Source: DAOUKH01 sp034421515 (lineage in GTDB: Bacteria; Chloroflexota; Dehalococcoidia; SHYB01). From it: a stretch of 64,000 nucleotides of DNA. The notes under the pieces are model-generated. The model worked only from the letters and a program-made list of their open reading frames with translations. It was not told where the DNA came from and did not search any database. Both the position numbers and the translations under genes were made by a program. The stretch covers positions 1 to 64,000 of the forward strand of contig DAOUKH010000012.1 in assembly GCA_034421515.1 (NCBI GenBank), in the 5' to 3' direction. Positions 33,282-44,555 of the stretch are shown piece after piece. The stretch's first letter is position 1; every line of letters begins with the position of its first letter.

Positions 33282-34523
33282 ATGTCGTCCGCCGGCCCGC
33301 TGCCCCTCGCCCCCTACCGCGTCCTCGACCTAACCGAGCGCTTCGGGGCGCTCTGCGGACGCATCCTCGGCGACCTCGGGGCGCAGGTCATCAAGATCGA
33401 GCGACCCGGCGGCGACCCGGCGCGGCGGCTGCCGCCCTTCGCCGACGGACTTCCCGGCCCCGACACCGGGCTCTCGTGGTGGGCGTCCAACTACAACAAG
33501 CAATCGGCCGTCCTCGACCTCGACACCGACGACGGGCGGGCGGTCCTGACGGCGCTCGCGGCGGCGTCCGACTTCGTCGTTGAGTCGTTCCCGCCGGGGC
33601 GGCTGGACGAAATGGGCCTCGACTACGAGCGACTGCGCCGGGTGAACCCCAGCCTGGTCTGGGTGTTGATCACGCCCTACGGCTCCGAGGGGCCCCGCGC
33701 GGGCTGGGCCGCCGATGACATCACCCTCATGGCTGCCGGCGGATGGATGCACCTCGCCGGCAACGAGGACCGGGCGCCGCTGCGGTGCTCGGCACCCCAA
33801 GCCGACGCCCAGGCGGGAGTCCAAGCAGCGATGGGCGCCATGGTCGCGCATCACCGGCGGCGTCTGACCGGACGCGGCCAGCGCATCGATGTGTCGATGC
33901 AGGCGGCGGTGGTCAACACGCTGATCGAGATTCCGGCCATGTGGGAGGTGGGCGGCAAGATCGCGCGGCGCGGCGTCCGCACCGAGTGGGGCCCCTTGAT
34001 GCAGCGCTGGCTGTTCTCCTGCAAGGATGGCTACGTCACCTGGAAGTGGTTCGTCGACCGGGGCCGGGGTCGGCGCAACCGTGGCATGCTGGAGTGGATG
34101 CGGGACGAGGGAGCCGACGACGGCGTCGCGGACTGGGACTACGAGGCGCTGACCCTGTACAAGCTCACGCAGGAGCAGGTCGATCATCTGGAGGACACGG
34201 TGCAGCGCTTCCTCTCCACGCGCACCAAGGCGGAGATCTACCGCGAGGCGTTGGCGCGGCGCTTCCTCAGCTTCCCCGTGCACACGCCGGAAGACATCGT
34301 GGCCGACCCCCAGATGCGGGCCCGCGGCTTCTTTCGCGCGCTGCGGCATCCGGAGCGCGAGGCCCCCGTCCTCTACCCCGGCCCGTTCGTCACCAGCACC
34401 GCCGCCGACTACGCACCACGGCTGTCCCCGCCCCGACTCGGCGAGCACACGCTCGACGCCCTCGCGCTGGCGGGGATCGGCCGCGAGGAGGCGGTCACAC
34501 TGCGCGGGGCTGGAGTAATCTAG
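33282..34523 (+). CDS. CaiB/BaiF family CoA-transferase
   Basis: This 413-residue class III CoA-transferase has PYRVLDLTERFGALCGRILGDLGAQVIKIERPGGDPAR, NKQSAVLDLDTDDGRAVL and WVLITPYGSEGP. The catalytic aspartate is probably D in PQADAQAGVQAAMGAM. These enzymes move CoA between carboxylic acids, activating substrates without ATP. Acyl donor and acceptor are unknown. An in-frame TTG at 33270 is open, but ATG 33282 has GGAG six bases before it. It is the first of four paralogues in 33.3-40.3 kb. Confidence 0.9.
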   Translation: MSSAGPLPLAPYRVLDLTERFGALCGRILGDLGAQVIKIERPGGDPARRLPPFADGLPGPDTGLSWWASNYNKQSAVLDLDTDDGRAVLTALAAASDFVVESFPPGRLDEMGLDYERLRRVNPSLVWVLITPYGSEGPRAGWAADDITLMAAGGWMHLAGNEDRAPLRCSAPQADAQAGVQAAMGAMVAHHRRRLTGRGQRIDVSMQAAVVNTLIEIPAMWEVGGKIARRGVRTEWGPLMQRWLFSCKDGYVTWKWFVDRGRGRRNRGMLEWMRDEGADDGVADWDYEALTLYKLTQEQVDHLEDTVQRFLSTRTKAEIYREALARRFLSFPVHTPEDIVADPQMRARGFFRALRHPEREAPVLYPGPFVTSTAADYAPRLSPPRLGEHTLDALALAGIGREEAVTLRGAGVI

Positions 34524-34570
34524 GCAAGCCCCTCATCCCCTGGGAGGGGGAAAAGCGCAAGAAGGAAGGA
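34524..34570. repeat. Short intergenic palindromic segment
   Basis: CCCCTGGGAGGGG-type palindromic sequence after the CoA-transferase stop. It shares CCCCTGGGAGG with the larger block at 45963-46244. Confidence 0.4.
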
Positions 34571-34577
34571 AGACAAC

Positions 34578-34892
34578 ATGATCGTCAGCACTACCGAGAC
34601 CATACCCGGCCGCGAAGTCGTCGAAGTCCTCGGCCTCGCCAAAGGGAATATCGTCCGGACCAAGCACTTCGGGCGTGACATTCAGGCCGCCCTCAGGAGC
34701 CTTGTCGGCGGCACCGTCGGCGGCTACACCGAGATGCTCACCGAGTCCCGCGACCAGGCGACCAAGCTCATGATGGAAGACGCCGAAGCGCAAGGCGCAG
34801 ACGCTGTCGTCAACGTGCGCTACACCACCAGCGCCGTCGCCGCCGGCATGTCCGAGCTCTTGGCCTACGGCACCGCCGTCAAGCTGAACTAG
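34578..34892 (+). CDS. YbjQ/UPF0145 family protein
   Basis: The 104-residue protein matches the YbjQ family along its length: MIVSTTETIPGREVVEVLGLAKGNIVRTKHFGRDI-type start, GGTVGGYTEMLTESRDQATKLMMEDAEAQGADAVVNVRY, and the last strand ELLAYGTAVKL. The family forms pentamers of unclear function; a heavy-metal link has been proposed. ATG 34578 follows GGAAGGAAG. It sits among CoA-transferase genes without an obvious functional tie. Confidence 0.88.
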   Translation: MIVSTTETIPGREVVEVLGLAKGNIVRTKHFGRDIQAALRSLVGGTVGGYTEMLTESRDQATKLMMEDAEAQGADAVVNVRYTTSAVAAGMSELLAYGTAVKLN

Positions 34893-34933
34893 CCACCGGC
34901 GCGGTCGGCCCGTACGGCGCATGGGAGGCCGGG

Positions 34934-35308
34934 ATGAGCGACTGGCAGAAGTACCAGGTCGAGGCGCACCTCCGGGAAATCCTCAGTGGGGACCACTATG
35001 ACGCCCACGGCCATCACCTGGGCCGGTCCTTCCTCACCGGCTATCAGTTGGCCATCGAGTACGACCGGCGCTGGCCCGAGCTCCGGGCCGACAAGGGCTG
35101 GCCCCTCGGCAGCGCCGGGTCGGGCGGCCGCGCATCGTTGGCGCAGTTCTTGGCGCGCGGGCTGTCCAGGGAGATTCGGAACGGGAACATCACGGACATC
35201 GAAGGAGGCTTCCTCTCCCTCCGAGGCGCCACCGTGCACTTCAATGGCGCGGACGGCCCCATTCGTCCATCAGTCAACAATCCCGCCATCTTTCGGCTCC
35301 GCGAATGA
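34934..35308 (+). CDS. Hypothetical protein
   Basis: The 124-residue protein has no family I recognise. It is rich in His and Arg at the start (AHLREILSGDHYDAHGHHLGRSFLTGYQLAIEYDRR-type), with a central GSGGRASLAQFLARGLSREIRNG and a C-terminal beta-rich end. The Gly-Arg-Ser-Phe-Leu-Thr-Gly-Tyr-Gln stretch is its most distinctive feature. Its stop overlaps the ATG of the next CoA-transferase (ATGA at 35305), so it is translated together with it. Confidence 0.7.
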   Translation: MSDWQKYQVEAHLREILSGDHYDAHGHHLGRSFLTGYQLAIEYDRRWPELRADKGWPLGSAGSGGRASLAQFLARGLSREIRNGNITDIEGGFLSLRGATVHFNGADGPIRPSVNNPAIFRLRE

Positions 35309-36549
35309 CGGCACTGCCGACAACGGGCGCCCTCGACGGCGTGAAGGTGGCCGACTTCGCTTGGGCGGTCGCCGGGCCGCTGGTCACCAAGGTGCTCGCC
35401 GTCCACGGCGCAACCGTGGTCAAGGTCGAGACGAACCACCGCCTCGACGGCACCCGGGTCGGGCCGCCCTTCGGCGGCAAGCCGAGCCGCAACCGCTCCG
35501 CCTACTACACGGACATCAACCCCGGCAAGCTCGGCATCACGCTCGACCTGCGCAAGCCGGAGGGGATCGAGGTTGCCAAGCGCCTCTGCCGCTGGGCCGA
35601 TGTAGTCAACGAGAACTTCAGTCCTGGCGTCATGGCCCGCTGGGGTCTGGGCTACGACGACCTCGCCGCCGAGGACCCGTCGATCGTCATGCTCAGCTCG
35701 TCGATGCAGGGCGCCGACGGCCCTCGCGCCACCCACCCCGGCCTCGGGGCGACGCTGGGGGCGCTCGTGGGCATCAACCACTTCACCGGCTGGCCCGACG
35801 CCGAGCCCGTCGGCGTCGCCCGCCCCTACACCGACACCATCGCGCCGTGGTTCGGCGCCGTCGCCGTGCTCGCCGCCCTCGAACACCGCGACCGCACCGG
35901 CGAGGGGCAGCACATCGACCTCTCGCAGTACGAGGCGACGACGCACATGATCGCTCCCGCGCTCCTCGACCACACCGTCAACGGCGCCTCTCCGGGGCGG
36001 GTGGGGAACGCCTCTCCCGGCGCTGCGCCCCACGGCGCCTACCGCTGCCGCGATTCCCAGGGGTCGCCGGACGGCGGCCAAGTTGAATGGGTGGCCATCG
36101 CGGTCACGTCGGAGAAGCAGTGGGCCGGGTTCAAGCGCGCCCTCGACGACGAGGCATGGGTCGAAGAGGGGCGCTTCCAGACCGCCCTCGGGCGGGTCGC
36201 CGGCGGCGGCGAAGTCGACACCCTAGTCGAGTCTTGGACCTCCCAACGCACCGCCGCCGAAGCCGCCGACTTGCTCCAAGTCCACGGCGTGCCCGCCGCT
36301 GAAGTCGCCGACGGGCGCATCCTCCACGCCGACCCCCAGCTCGCCCATCTCGGCGTCCTCGCCGAAGTCGATCACCCTCGCATCGGCCCGCACCACGTCA
36401 CCCACCCCGCCTTCCGCCTCAGCGAGACCCCCGCGACGATCGGCCAAGGCGCACTCATCGGCGAGCACACCGAGCACGTCCTCAAGGACTTCCTCGGCCT
36501 GTCGGAGGCGGAGTACGCCGCTCTCGAGGCCGCCGACGTACTGCAGTAG
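35305..36549 (+). CDS. CaiB/BaiF family CoA-transferase
   Basis: The 414-residue paralogue has VKVADFAWAVAGPLVTKVLAVHGATVVKVE, NPGKLGITLDLRKPEG and VVNENFSPGVMARWGLGYDDL. The catalytic aspartate is placed at RPYTDTIAPWFGAVAVLAAL. It also has YEATTHMIAPALLD and the small-domain end EHTEHVLKDFLGLS. It most resembles the copy at 39127 in the NENFSPGVMARWGL region (VENYRPGTVARWGL there). ATG 35305 overlaps the preceding small gene. Substrates unknown. Confidence 0.9.
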   Translation: MTALPTTGALDGVKVADFAWAVAGPLVTKVLAVHGATVVKVETNHRLDGTRVGPPFGGKPSRNRSAYYTDINPGKLGITLDLRKPEGIEVAKRLCRWADVVNENFSPGVMARWGLGYDDLAAEDPSIVMLSSSMQGADGPRATHPGLGATLGALVGINHFTGWPDAEPVGVARPYTDTIAPWFGAVAVLAALEHRDRTGEGQHIDLSQYEATTHMIAPALLDHTVNGASPGRVGNASPGAAPHGAYRCRDSQGSPDGGQVEWVAIAVTSEKQWAGFKRALDDEAWVEEGRFQTALGRVAGGGEVDTLVESWTSQRTAAEAADLLQVHGVPAAEVADGRILHADPQLAHLGVLAEVDHPRIGPHHVTHPAFRLSETPATIGQGALIGEHTEHVLKDFLGLSEAEYAALEAADVLQ

Positions 36550-36585
36550 AAGAAGCACCGCAGACGTGCTCCCCTCGAAGACACC

Positions 36586-37797
36586 ATGACCGGCCTCCTC
36601 TCCGGCGTGCGCGTCGTCGAGTACGGGCGGAACATCACCGCGCCGTTCGCCGGGAAGATACTCGCCGACCTCGGCGCGGAGGTGATCAAGGTCGAGCCGC
36701 CGGAGGGCGACCCGGCCCGCTCGCTCGGCCCCTTCCGGGGCGACGCGCCGGATTCTGAGGCCGCCGCGCAGTTCATCTATCTGAACGGCAACAAGCGCGG
36801 CGTCACTCTCGACCTCGACCGGCCGTCGGGCCGCTCGCTGCTCCACGACCTGCTGCGCGAGGCAGACGTCTTTCTTGAAAACGCCGAGCCCGGCGAGATG
36901 GAGGCACGAGGCCTGACCTACTCCCTGCTCGCGCCGGCCCACCCGCGCCTCGTCGTCACCTCGGTGCGGCCCTTCGGGCTTACGGGGCCATACCGCGATT
37001 TGCTCGGCTCCGACCTGATCACCTGGCATGCCTCCGCTCTGGGGCACCGCTACCTGGGCGAACCCGACCGCGAGCCGCTGCGAAGCGGCGGCTCCTTCGC
37101 CGGCTACTACGCCGCGGTCAACGCCGCCGCGGCGACGCTGCTCGCCCTCCGTGCCCGCGAAACGACGGGGCGGGGGACGCAGGTCGACATTTCGGTCGCC
37201 GACGTACTCGCGGTGGGCATCCTGGGCTACGGGCTGGTCGCGCTCTACCACGAGCGTCGGCTCTCCGCCCGACGACCGGGGAATAGCCAGCGGCTGGGCG
37301 TCCCCGCCGCCATGCTCCCCTGCCGCGATGGCTACGTCTTCATCTTCGCTTCCGAGTCCTACATGTGGGACGGTCTGGTGAAGGCGATGGGCAACCCTGA
37401 GTGGGCCCAGGCCGGCATCTTCAAGGGTCACTACCGCGACCGCTCGCGCTACGGCCCCGAGGTGTACGGGATGATGCAGGAGTGGCTCGACGCGACGGGC
37501 AAGGAGGAGATCTTCCAACGCTGCCAGGAGAACCGCGTCCCCTCGACCGCGGTCTACGACATGGCCGAGGTGCTGGACAACGCCCACCTTGCCGAGCGCG
37601 GCTTCTTCGTCACCAGGTCCCACCCCGTCACCGGCACGATGCGCCAGCCGGGCGCGCCGTACAAGCTCGGCGCTGCGCCGTGGACGTTGCGGCGGCCCGC
37701 GCCGCGACTGGGAGAGCACAACGACGAGGTCCTGCGCAGAGGGCTTGGGCTCGGTGCGAGGGCCCTGACCGACCTTCGCAGGGCTGGTGTCGTCTAG
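36586..37797 (+). CDS. CaiB/BaiF family CoA-transferase, catalytic Asp apparently absent
   Basis: The 403-residue paralogue has RVVEYGRNITAPFAGKILADLGAEVIKVEPPEGDPAR-type sequence, NGNKRGVTLDLDRPSG and VTSVRPFGLTGPYRD. At the position where the three other copies have the nucleophilic Asp before the AA-rich helix, this one reads GSFAGYYAAVNAAAATLLAL, with Gly173 instead. The alignment is by eye but gap-free across the helix. It may be inactive, act as a subunit, or use another residue. The gene is 36 bases downstream of the previous copy. Confidence 0.88.
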   Translation: MTGLLSGVRVVEYGRNITAPFAGKILADLGAEVIKVEPPEGDPARSLGPFRGDAPDSEAAAQFIYLNGNKRGVTLDLDRPSGRSLLHDLLREADVFLENAEPGEMEARGLTYSLLAPAHPRLVVTSVRPFGLTGPYRDLLGSDLITWHASALGHRYLGEPDREPLRSGGSFAGYYAAVNAAAATLLALRARETTGRGTQVDISVADVLAVGILGYGLVALYHERRLSARRPGNSQRLGVPAAMLPCRDGYVFIFASESYMWDGLVKAMGNPEWAQAGIFKGHYRDRSRYGPEVYGMMQEWLDATGKEEIFQRCQENRVPSTAVYDMAEVLDNAHLAERGFFVTRSHPVTGTMRQPGAPYKLGAAPWTLRRPAPRLGEHNDEVLRRGLGLGARALTDLRRAGVV

Positions 37798-37813
37798 GTT
37801 CCAGGCCCCGTGC

Positions 37814-37819
37814 GATACT
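37814..37819 (+). promoter_or_regulatory. -10 element of the methyltransferase gene (leaderless geometry)
   Basis: GATACT at 37814-37819 lies seven bases before the ATG at 37827. No Shine-Dalgarno sequence is present, and no good -35 is seen. Confidence 0.42.
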
Positions 37820-37826
37820 GAACTCC

Positions 37827-38558
37827 ATGCAAGAGAAACCACCAGGCGAAATCGAAGGTTGGACCGAGGGAGACTCGCAGCTCTTCCTCGAAGATGGCGT
37901 CAAGTACACCCCCCACCGGCGGGTGATGATCGAGGCGCTGCGCGACCTCATTCCCGCCGACGGCGGCGGACCGCGTCACGTCGTCGAGCTCGGCGCTGGA
38001 GGCGGAACGCTCGCCCAAGCGGTGCTCGACCACTATCCGGCGTGCTCCTACACCGCGCTCGACGGCTCGGAGACGATGCTGGAGAAGCTGCGCGGCGCCC
38101 TCGGCGGCTACGGCGATCGGGCCTCGGCGCGGTGGTTCAAGCTCGAGGAGAAGCGGTGGCGGCGCGAGCTGCCCCAGCCCCTCGACGCCATCCTCGCCTC
38201 CCTCGTGTTGCACCACCTCACGGCGGACGGCAAGCGCGAGCTCTTCCGCGACGTCGCCATGCGCCTGGAATCCGGTGGCGCGTTGCTCATCTGCGACATC
38301 GTCGAGCCCGCCAACGACCGCGCCCGGGCCGTCTACGCCGATCAATGGAACGAGACCATCCTCGAACAGACCGGCGAAGAGGGCCTGCGCTTCTTCCGTA
38401 AGTCCAAGTGGAACTACTACGAGGCCGGATCAATCGACCCCTACGACAAGCCGTCGCCGCTCGCCGCCCAGTTGCACTGGCTGGAAGAGGCCGGCTTCCG
38501 CCAGGTCGACTGTTTCTGGATGCACGCCGGCCACGCCATCTTCGGCGGCTACAAATGA
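37827..38558 (+). CDS. SAM-dependent methyltransferase
   Basis: The 243-residue class I methyltransferase has motif I HVVELGAGGGTLAQAVL, the acidic SAM-binding LDGSETMLEKL, motif IV DAILASLVLHHLTADGKRELF and post-motif SGGALLICDIVEP. The substrate is unknown; the family includes small-molecule O- and N-methyltransferases. The frame is open upstream inside the CoA-transferase, but ATG 37827 begins a sensible domain and follows a -10 box. It ends in an ATGA overlap with the GNAT gene at 38555. Confidence 0.87.
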   Translation: MQEKPPGEIEGWTEGDSQLFLEDGVKYTPHRRVMIEALRDLIPADGGGPRHVVELGAGGGTLAQAVLDHYPACSYTALDGSETMLEKLRGALGGYGDRASARWFKLEEKRWRRELPQPLDAILASLVLHHLTADGKRELFRDVAMRLESGGALLICDIVEPANDRARAVYADQWNETILEQTGEEGLRFFRKSKWNYYEAGSIDPYDKPSPLAAQLHWLEEAGFRQVDCFWMHAGHAIFGGYK

Positions 38559-39130
38559 AGTCCGCCTTCTCAATCAAGGACTTTCCCACCGACGATGAAG
38601 ACCTTATCCGCGAGGCTGCCGCCATGCTCGTCCGCGAATTTGCCGAGCACTGGCCGAAGGCCTGGCCCACTATCGGTCCGGCGATCGAAGATGTGCGGGA
38701 GGTGCTCGGAGCCGGGCGCATCTGCCGCGCCGCCCTGTCTGATGAGACCGGCCATCTCATCGGCTGGATCGCCGGCACCCCCACCTACGATGGCCATGTC
38801 TGGGAGCTCCACCCCCTTGTCGTCTCCAGCGAATGGCGCGGCGGGGGAATCGGCGCGGCCCTCGTCGACGACCTCGCCCGGTTGGCGCGCGACCGGGGCG
38901 GCCTCACCCTCTGGGTCGGCAGCGACGACGAGGACGACATGACCTCGCTCGCCGGCGTCGACCTCTACGACGGCCTCTTCGACCGCCTGCGAGGCATCCG
39001 CAACCTCAAGGGCCACCCCTACGAGTTCTACCAGAAACTTGGCTTCAGTATCGTCGGCGCCATCCCCGACGCCAACGGCTACGGCAAGCCCGACATCCTA
39101 TTGGCCAAGCGGCTGAGCGGCGGGCCATGA
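38555..39130 (+). CDS. GNAT-family N-acetyltransferase (AAC(6')-like)
   Basis: The 191-residue protein has the acetyl-CoA-binding loop VVSSEWRGGGIGAALVDDLARLARDRG (Q/RxxGxG/A form) and a C-terminal YEFYQKLGFSIVGAIPDANGYGKPDILLAKRL. The last part, with GKPDI before the final strand, resembles aminoglycoside 6'-N-acetyltransferases, but resistance is not shown. ATG 38555 and its stop overlap the neighbours on both sides (ATGA at 38555 and 39127), so it sits in a tightly coupled run with the methyltransferase and a CoA-transferase. Confidence 0.84.
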   Translation: MKSAFSIKDFPTDDEDLIREAAAMLVREFAEHWPKAWPTIGPAIEDVREVLGAGRICRAALSDETGHLIGWIAGTPTYDGHVWELHPLVVSSEWRGGGIGAALVDDLARLARDRGGLTLWVGSDDEDDMTSLAGVDLYDGLFDRLRGIRNLKGHPYEFYQKLGFSIVGAIPDANGYGKPDILLAKRLSGGP

Positions 39131-40347
39131 CCAAGGCCCGCGGCACGGCGCAACCTTTGGCCGGGGTGCGCGTGGTCAACCTGGGCTGGATCTGGGCCGC
39201 GCCCGCCCTCGCCGGGGCGATGGCCGACATGGGCGCCGACGTGATCAAGATCGAGACAGGACGCCGGGTCGACAACACCCGGCGCAGCGGCGCGCTGTAC
39301 AAGGACATGCCACTCCTCAACCACTCCTCGCTAACGCTGCTGCGGGGGCAGCGCAGCGTGACCCTCGACCTCGCCAACCCAGAGAGCCGCGACGTCGCGC
39401 TGGAGCTCATCGCCGCCTCCGACGTCGTGGTCGAAAACTACCGCCCGGGCACGGTCGCCCGCTGGGGCCTTGACTACGAATCGGTGCGCCGCGTCCGGCC
39501 CGACGTCATCATGCTCTCCCTCTCCGCCGGCGGGCAGACCGGCCCCCTGAGCAGGATCACGACCTTCGGCTCCACCCTCTCCTGCCTCACCGGTCTCGAC
39601 AGCATCCAAGGCTACTTTCAGGACGAGCCCCAGGCATTCGGCACCGCCCATATCGACCCGCTCAACGCCTACTTCGGCCTCACCGCCGCCCTCTCCGCCC
39701 TGCGCCACCGCGAGCGCACCGGCCAGGGTCAGTACATCGACCTCGGCCAGTGGGAGGCCACTACGACTCTCTTCGGCGCGCCGATGCTCGACTACCAGTG
39801 GAACGACCGTGTGCAAGGGACGATGGGCAACCGCGATGTGGCGATGGCGCCGCACGGCGTCTACCCGGCGCGCGGCGAGGACGCATGGATCGCCATCGCG
39901 GTGGAGAACGAGTCGCAGTGGCGCGCCTTTCGAGCCGCCCTAGGCGAGCCCGCGTGGGCCCGCGAGTCTCGTTTCGCCGACATGTACCGCCGCCTCCGCA
40001 ACCAGGACGCCCTCGACGCCCGCATCGCGGAGTGGACCCGGCACCGTGACGCCCATGAGACGGCGATGGCGCTGCAGCGCGCCGGCGTCCCCGCCTTCCC
40101 GGTGCTCAGCGACGCCGAGGCATTCGACGACCCCCACTACACCGCCCGCGGAAGTTGGGTCGAGGTCGACCACCCCTTCGGCAAGATGATGCTCAACGGC
40201 ATCCCCTGGAAAATCGGGAGCGCGCCCGGCGAGGTCCGCAAGGCGACCCCGCTCCTCGGCGAGCACAACTACGACGTCTTCCGCGAGCTGCTCGGCATGT
40301 CCGCCGGCGAGACGGCGCGGCTCGAAGAGGCGGGGGCCATCGCCTGA
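39127..40347 (+). CDS. CaiB/BaiF family CoA-transferase
   Basis: The 406-residue paralogue has VRVVNLGWIWAAPALAGAMADMGADVIKIE, RGQRSVTLDLANPESRD and VVENYRPGTVARWGLDYESVRRV. The catalytic aspartate is placed in AHIDPLNAYFGLTAALSAL. It also has QWEATTTLFGAPMLDYQWN and the end GEHNYDVFRELLGMS. It is complete, with the usual two-domain length. ATG 39127 overlaps the GNAT stop. Its CoA donor and acceptor cannot be inferred. Confidence 0.9.
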   Translation: MTKARGTAQPLAGVRVVNLGWIWAAPALAGAMADMGADVIKIETGRRVDNTRRSGALYKDMPLLNHSSLTLLRGQRSVTLDLANPESRDVALELIAASDVVVENYRPGTVARWGLDYESVRRVRPDVIMLSLSAGGQTGPLSRITTFGSTLSCLTGLDSIQGYFQDEPQAFGTAHIDPLNAYFGLTAALSALRHRERTGQGQYIDLGQWEATTTLFGAPMLDYQWNDRVQGTMGNRDVAMAPHGVYPARGEDAWIAIAVENESQWRAFRAALGEPAWARESRFADMYRRLRNQDALDARIAEWTRHRDAHETAMALQRAGVPAFPVLSDAEAFDDPHYTARGSWVEVDHPFGKMMLNGIPWKIGSAPGEVRKATPLLGEHNYDVFRELLGMSAGETARLEEAGAIA

Positions 40348-40352
40348 CGCGG

Positions 40353-40844
40353 CTAGGGGAAACGGAAGCGGGTGGCCGTCCTGGGGAAGTCGGTCTCGTG
40401 CCAGGCGAGCACGACCTTGGGTACAACGCGGAAGCCGACGGCCCCCTCCATGCCCTGGGGGCGAAAGCCGTACTTCTCTTCGTAAACGTCGGCGTAGTGC
40501 TTGCGCCGGCCCTCGTCCGGCATCGGTTCCGCCACGCCCTCGACGATCACCACGTCGTCGCCGCTCTCGAGGTGCACCAGCGCCCGTGGGTCACGCGCCA
40601 GGTTGAGCGCCTTCACCGCCTTCACGTCGGCGTCGAACATCAGCGCGCCGTCGAGCCACACGCCCCACACCGGCGTGACGTGGGGCCGTCCGTCGGCCCG
40701 TGTGGTGGCGACCCAGTAGTTGCGCGCCGCGGCGAGCCGGTCGGCGACGTCGCTCCACTCGATCATGCCGCCGGCCTCCGCCGGCTCGATGCCGTAGATC
40801 GGCGGCATGTGGGGTCGGTCCCGCCACGGCTCCTTCTCACTCAT
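40353..40844 (-). CDS. Pyridoxamine 5'-phosphate oxidase-family flavin-binding protein
   Basis: The 163-residue split-barrel protein has ARNYWVATTRADGRPHVTPVWGVWLDG, MFDADVKAVKALNLARDPRALVHLE and VVIVEGVAEPM. These are typical of the PNPOx-like/F420-dependent reductase (FDOR-B) group that binds FMN or F420. The LLM-class oxidoreductase at 10815 makes F420 use conceivable. ATG 40844 follows AGGGGG; the frame opens at 40868, but that start lacks a site. It ends 5 bases from the convergent CoA-transferase stop. Confidence 0.84.
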   Translation of the reverse strand: MSEKEPWRDRPHMPPIYGIEPAEAGGMIEWSDVADRLAAARNYWVATTRADGRPHVTPVWGVWLDGALMFDADVKAVKALNLARDPRALVHLESGDDVVIVEGVAEPMPDEGRRKHYADVYEEKYGFRPQGMEGAVGFRVVPKVVLAWHETDFPRTATRFRFP

Positions 40845-40945
40845 CTCATCCCCCTGTCGGCGGCGCACGTAGAGGCCTGTGCACCGCTATGCCCATGATA
40901 GTCTGGCGGCACGATCTCCAGAAGTGGAAGCGGGGCGCGGGCGGG

Positions 40946-40974
40946 TTGACACCGGCGGGGCCGCTCCCTATACT
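40946..40974 (+). promoter_or_regulatory. Near-consensus promoter of the 23S rRNA gene
   Basis: TTGACA (40946-40951), exactly 17 bases, TATACT (40969-40974). This is the strongest sigma-70-type promoter in the window. Transcription would start near 40981, about 335 bases before the mature 23S. Confidence 0.82.
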
Positions 40975-41079
40975 GCGTAGTTGCACTATTCGCCGACACA
41001 CCCCTTTGGGGAACGTGTCGAGGGGACGGGCATTTGACCCACACCACCTAACACTTCGGCCCCAGGTGTTGCTGAGCGC

Positions 41080-41112
41080 ATCGGCTCGGTGGAACATCGG
41101 GCCGATTTTTTT
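41080..41112 (+). terminator. Terminator-like hairpin in the 23S leader
   Basis: ATCGGCTCG (41080-41088) pairs with CGGGCCGAT (41098-41106), 9 bp with one G-U, around a 9-base loop. Six further T follow at 41107-41112 (seven counting the paired one). It lies about 100 bases after the predicted transcription start and upstream of the 23S gene. Confidence 0.65.
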
Positions 41113-41282
41113 CGCCCCGAAGCGGTCATGCCGGGGCAACCCAGAGAAGAGAGCCGGCCATCCTCGGCGGTTCCGGAGCGACGCTCCGAGGCCGCCGAGG
41201 GCGTCCGCCTCGGCGGAGTCCGGGCCTTTGGAGCGGCAGCTTCGAAGGCGCGCACGTTAACAACCGAAGAGAAATTACTTCT

Positions 41283-44332
<3,050 letters not shown>

Positions 44333-44366
44333 ATCCGTACTTTCTCTTCGGTAACCGCCCACCCGT

Positions 44367-44441
44367 CGCGGGGTGGAGCAGTGGCAGCTCGTCGGGCTCA
44401 TAACCCGAAGGTCGCAGGTTCGAGTCCTGCCCCCGCTACCA
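44367..44441 (+). tRNA. Initiator tRNA-Met (CAT anticodon)
   Basis: A 75-base cloverleaf with CCA encoded (44439-44441). The anticodon CAT is at 44399-44401 in loop CTCATAA. Two initiator hallmarks are present: an unpaired first acceptor position (C1 opposite T72) and three consecutive G-C pairs in the anticodon stem (GGG/CCC). The T-arm reads GCAGG-TTCGAGT-CCTGC. It lies 63 bases after 23S and before a strong terminator, and is probably part of the 23S transcript. Confidence 0.93.
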
Positions 44442-44456
44442 ACCATGCCCAACCAA

Positions 44457-44488
44457 GGCCCGAGGTCCCCGACCTCGGGCCTTTCCTT
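44457..44488 (+). terminator. Intrinsic terminator of the 23S-tRNA transcript
   Basis: GGCCCGAGGTC (44457-44467) and GACCTCGGGCC (44471-44481) form a perfect 11-bp hairpin with a CCC loop, followed by TTTCCTTTG. Confidence 0.85.
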
Positions 44489-44518
44489 TGCCCTGAAGCC
44501 TCCAGTCCGAACCGCGCG

Positions 44519-44524
44519 TATACT
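44519..44524 (+). promoter_or_regulatory. -10 element of the lipoprotein gene
   Basis: TATACT lies 31 bases before ATG 44556, just after the tRNA terminator. The -35 region is not convincing. Confidence 0.45.
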
Positions 44525-44555
44525 GAAGCAACCCTCTCGCCGTTAGGCGCTCCCT

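Noticed and set aside
40981..41112. The leader RNA as a 5S rRNA, 6S RNA or SRP RNA
   Set aside because: None of their conserved segments (for example the 5S CCGAAC/GAAGTTAAG or the SRP GGAAGGAAGCA region) is present.
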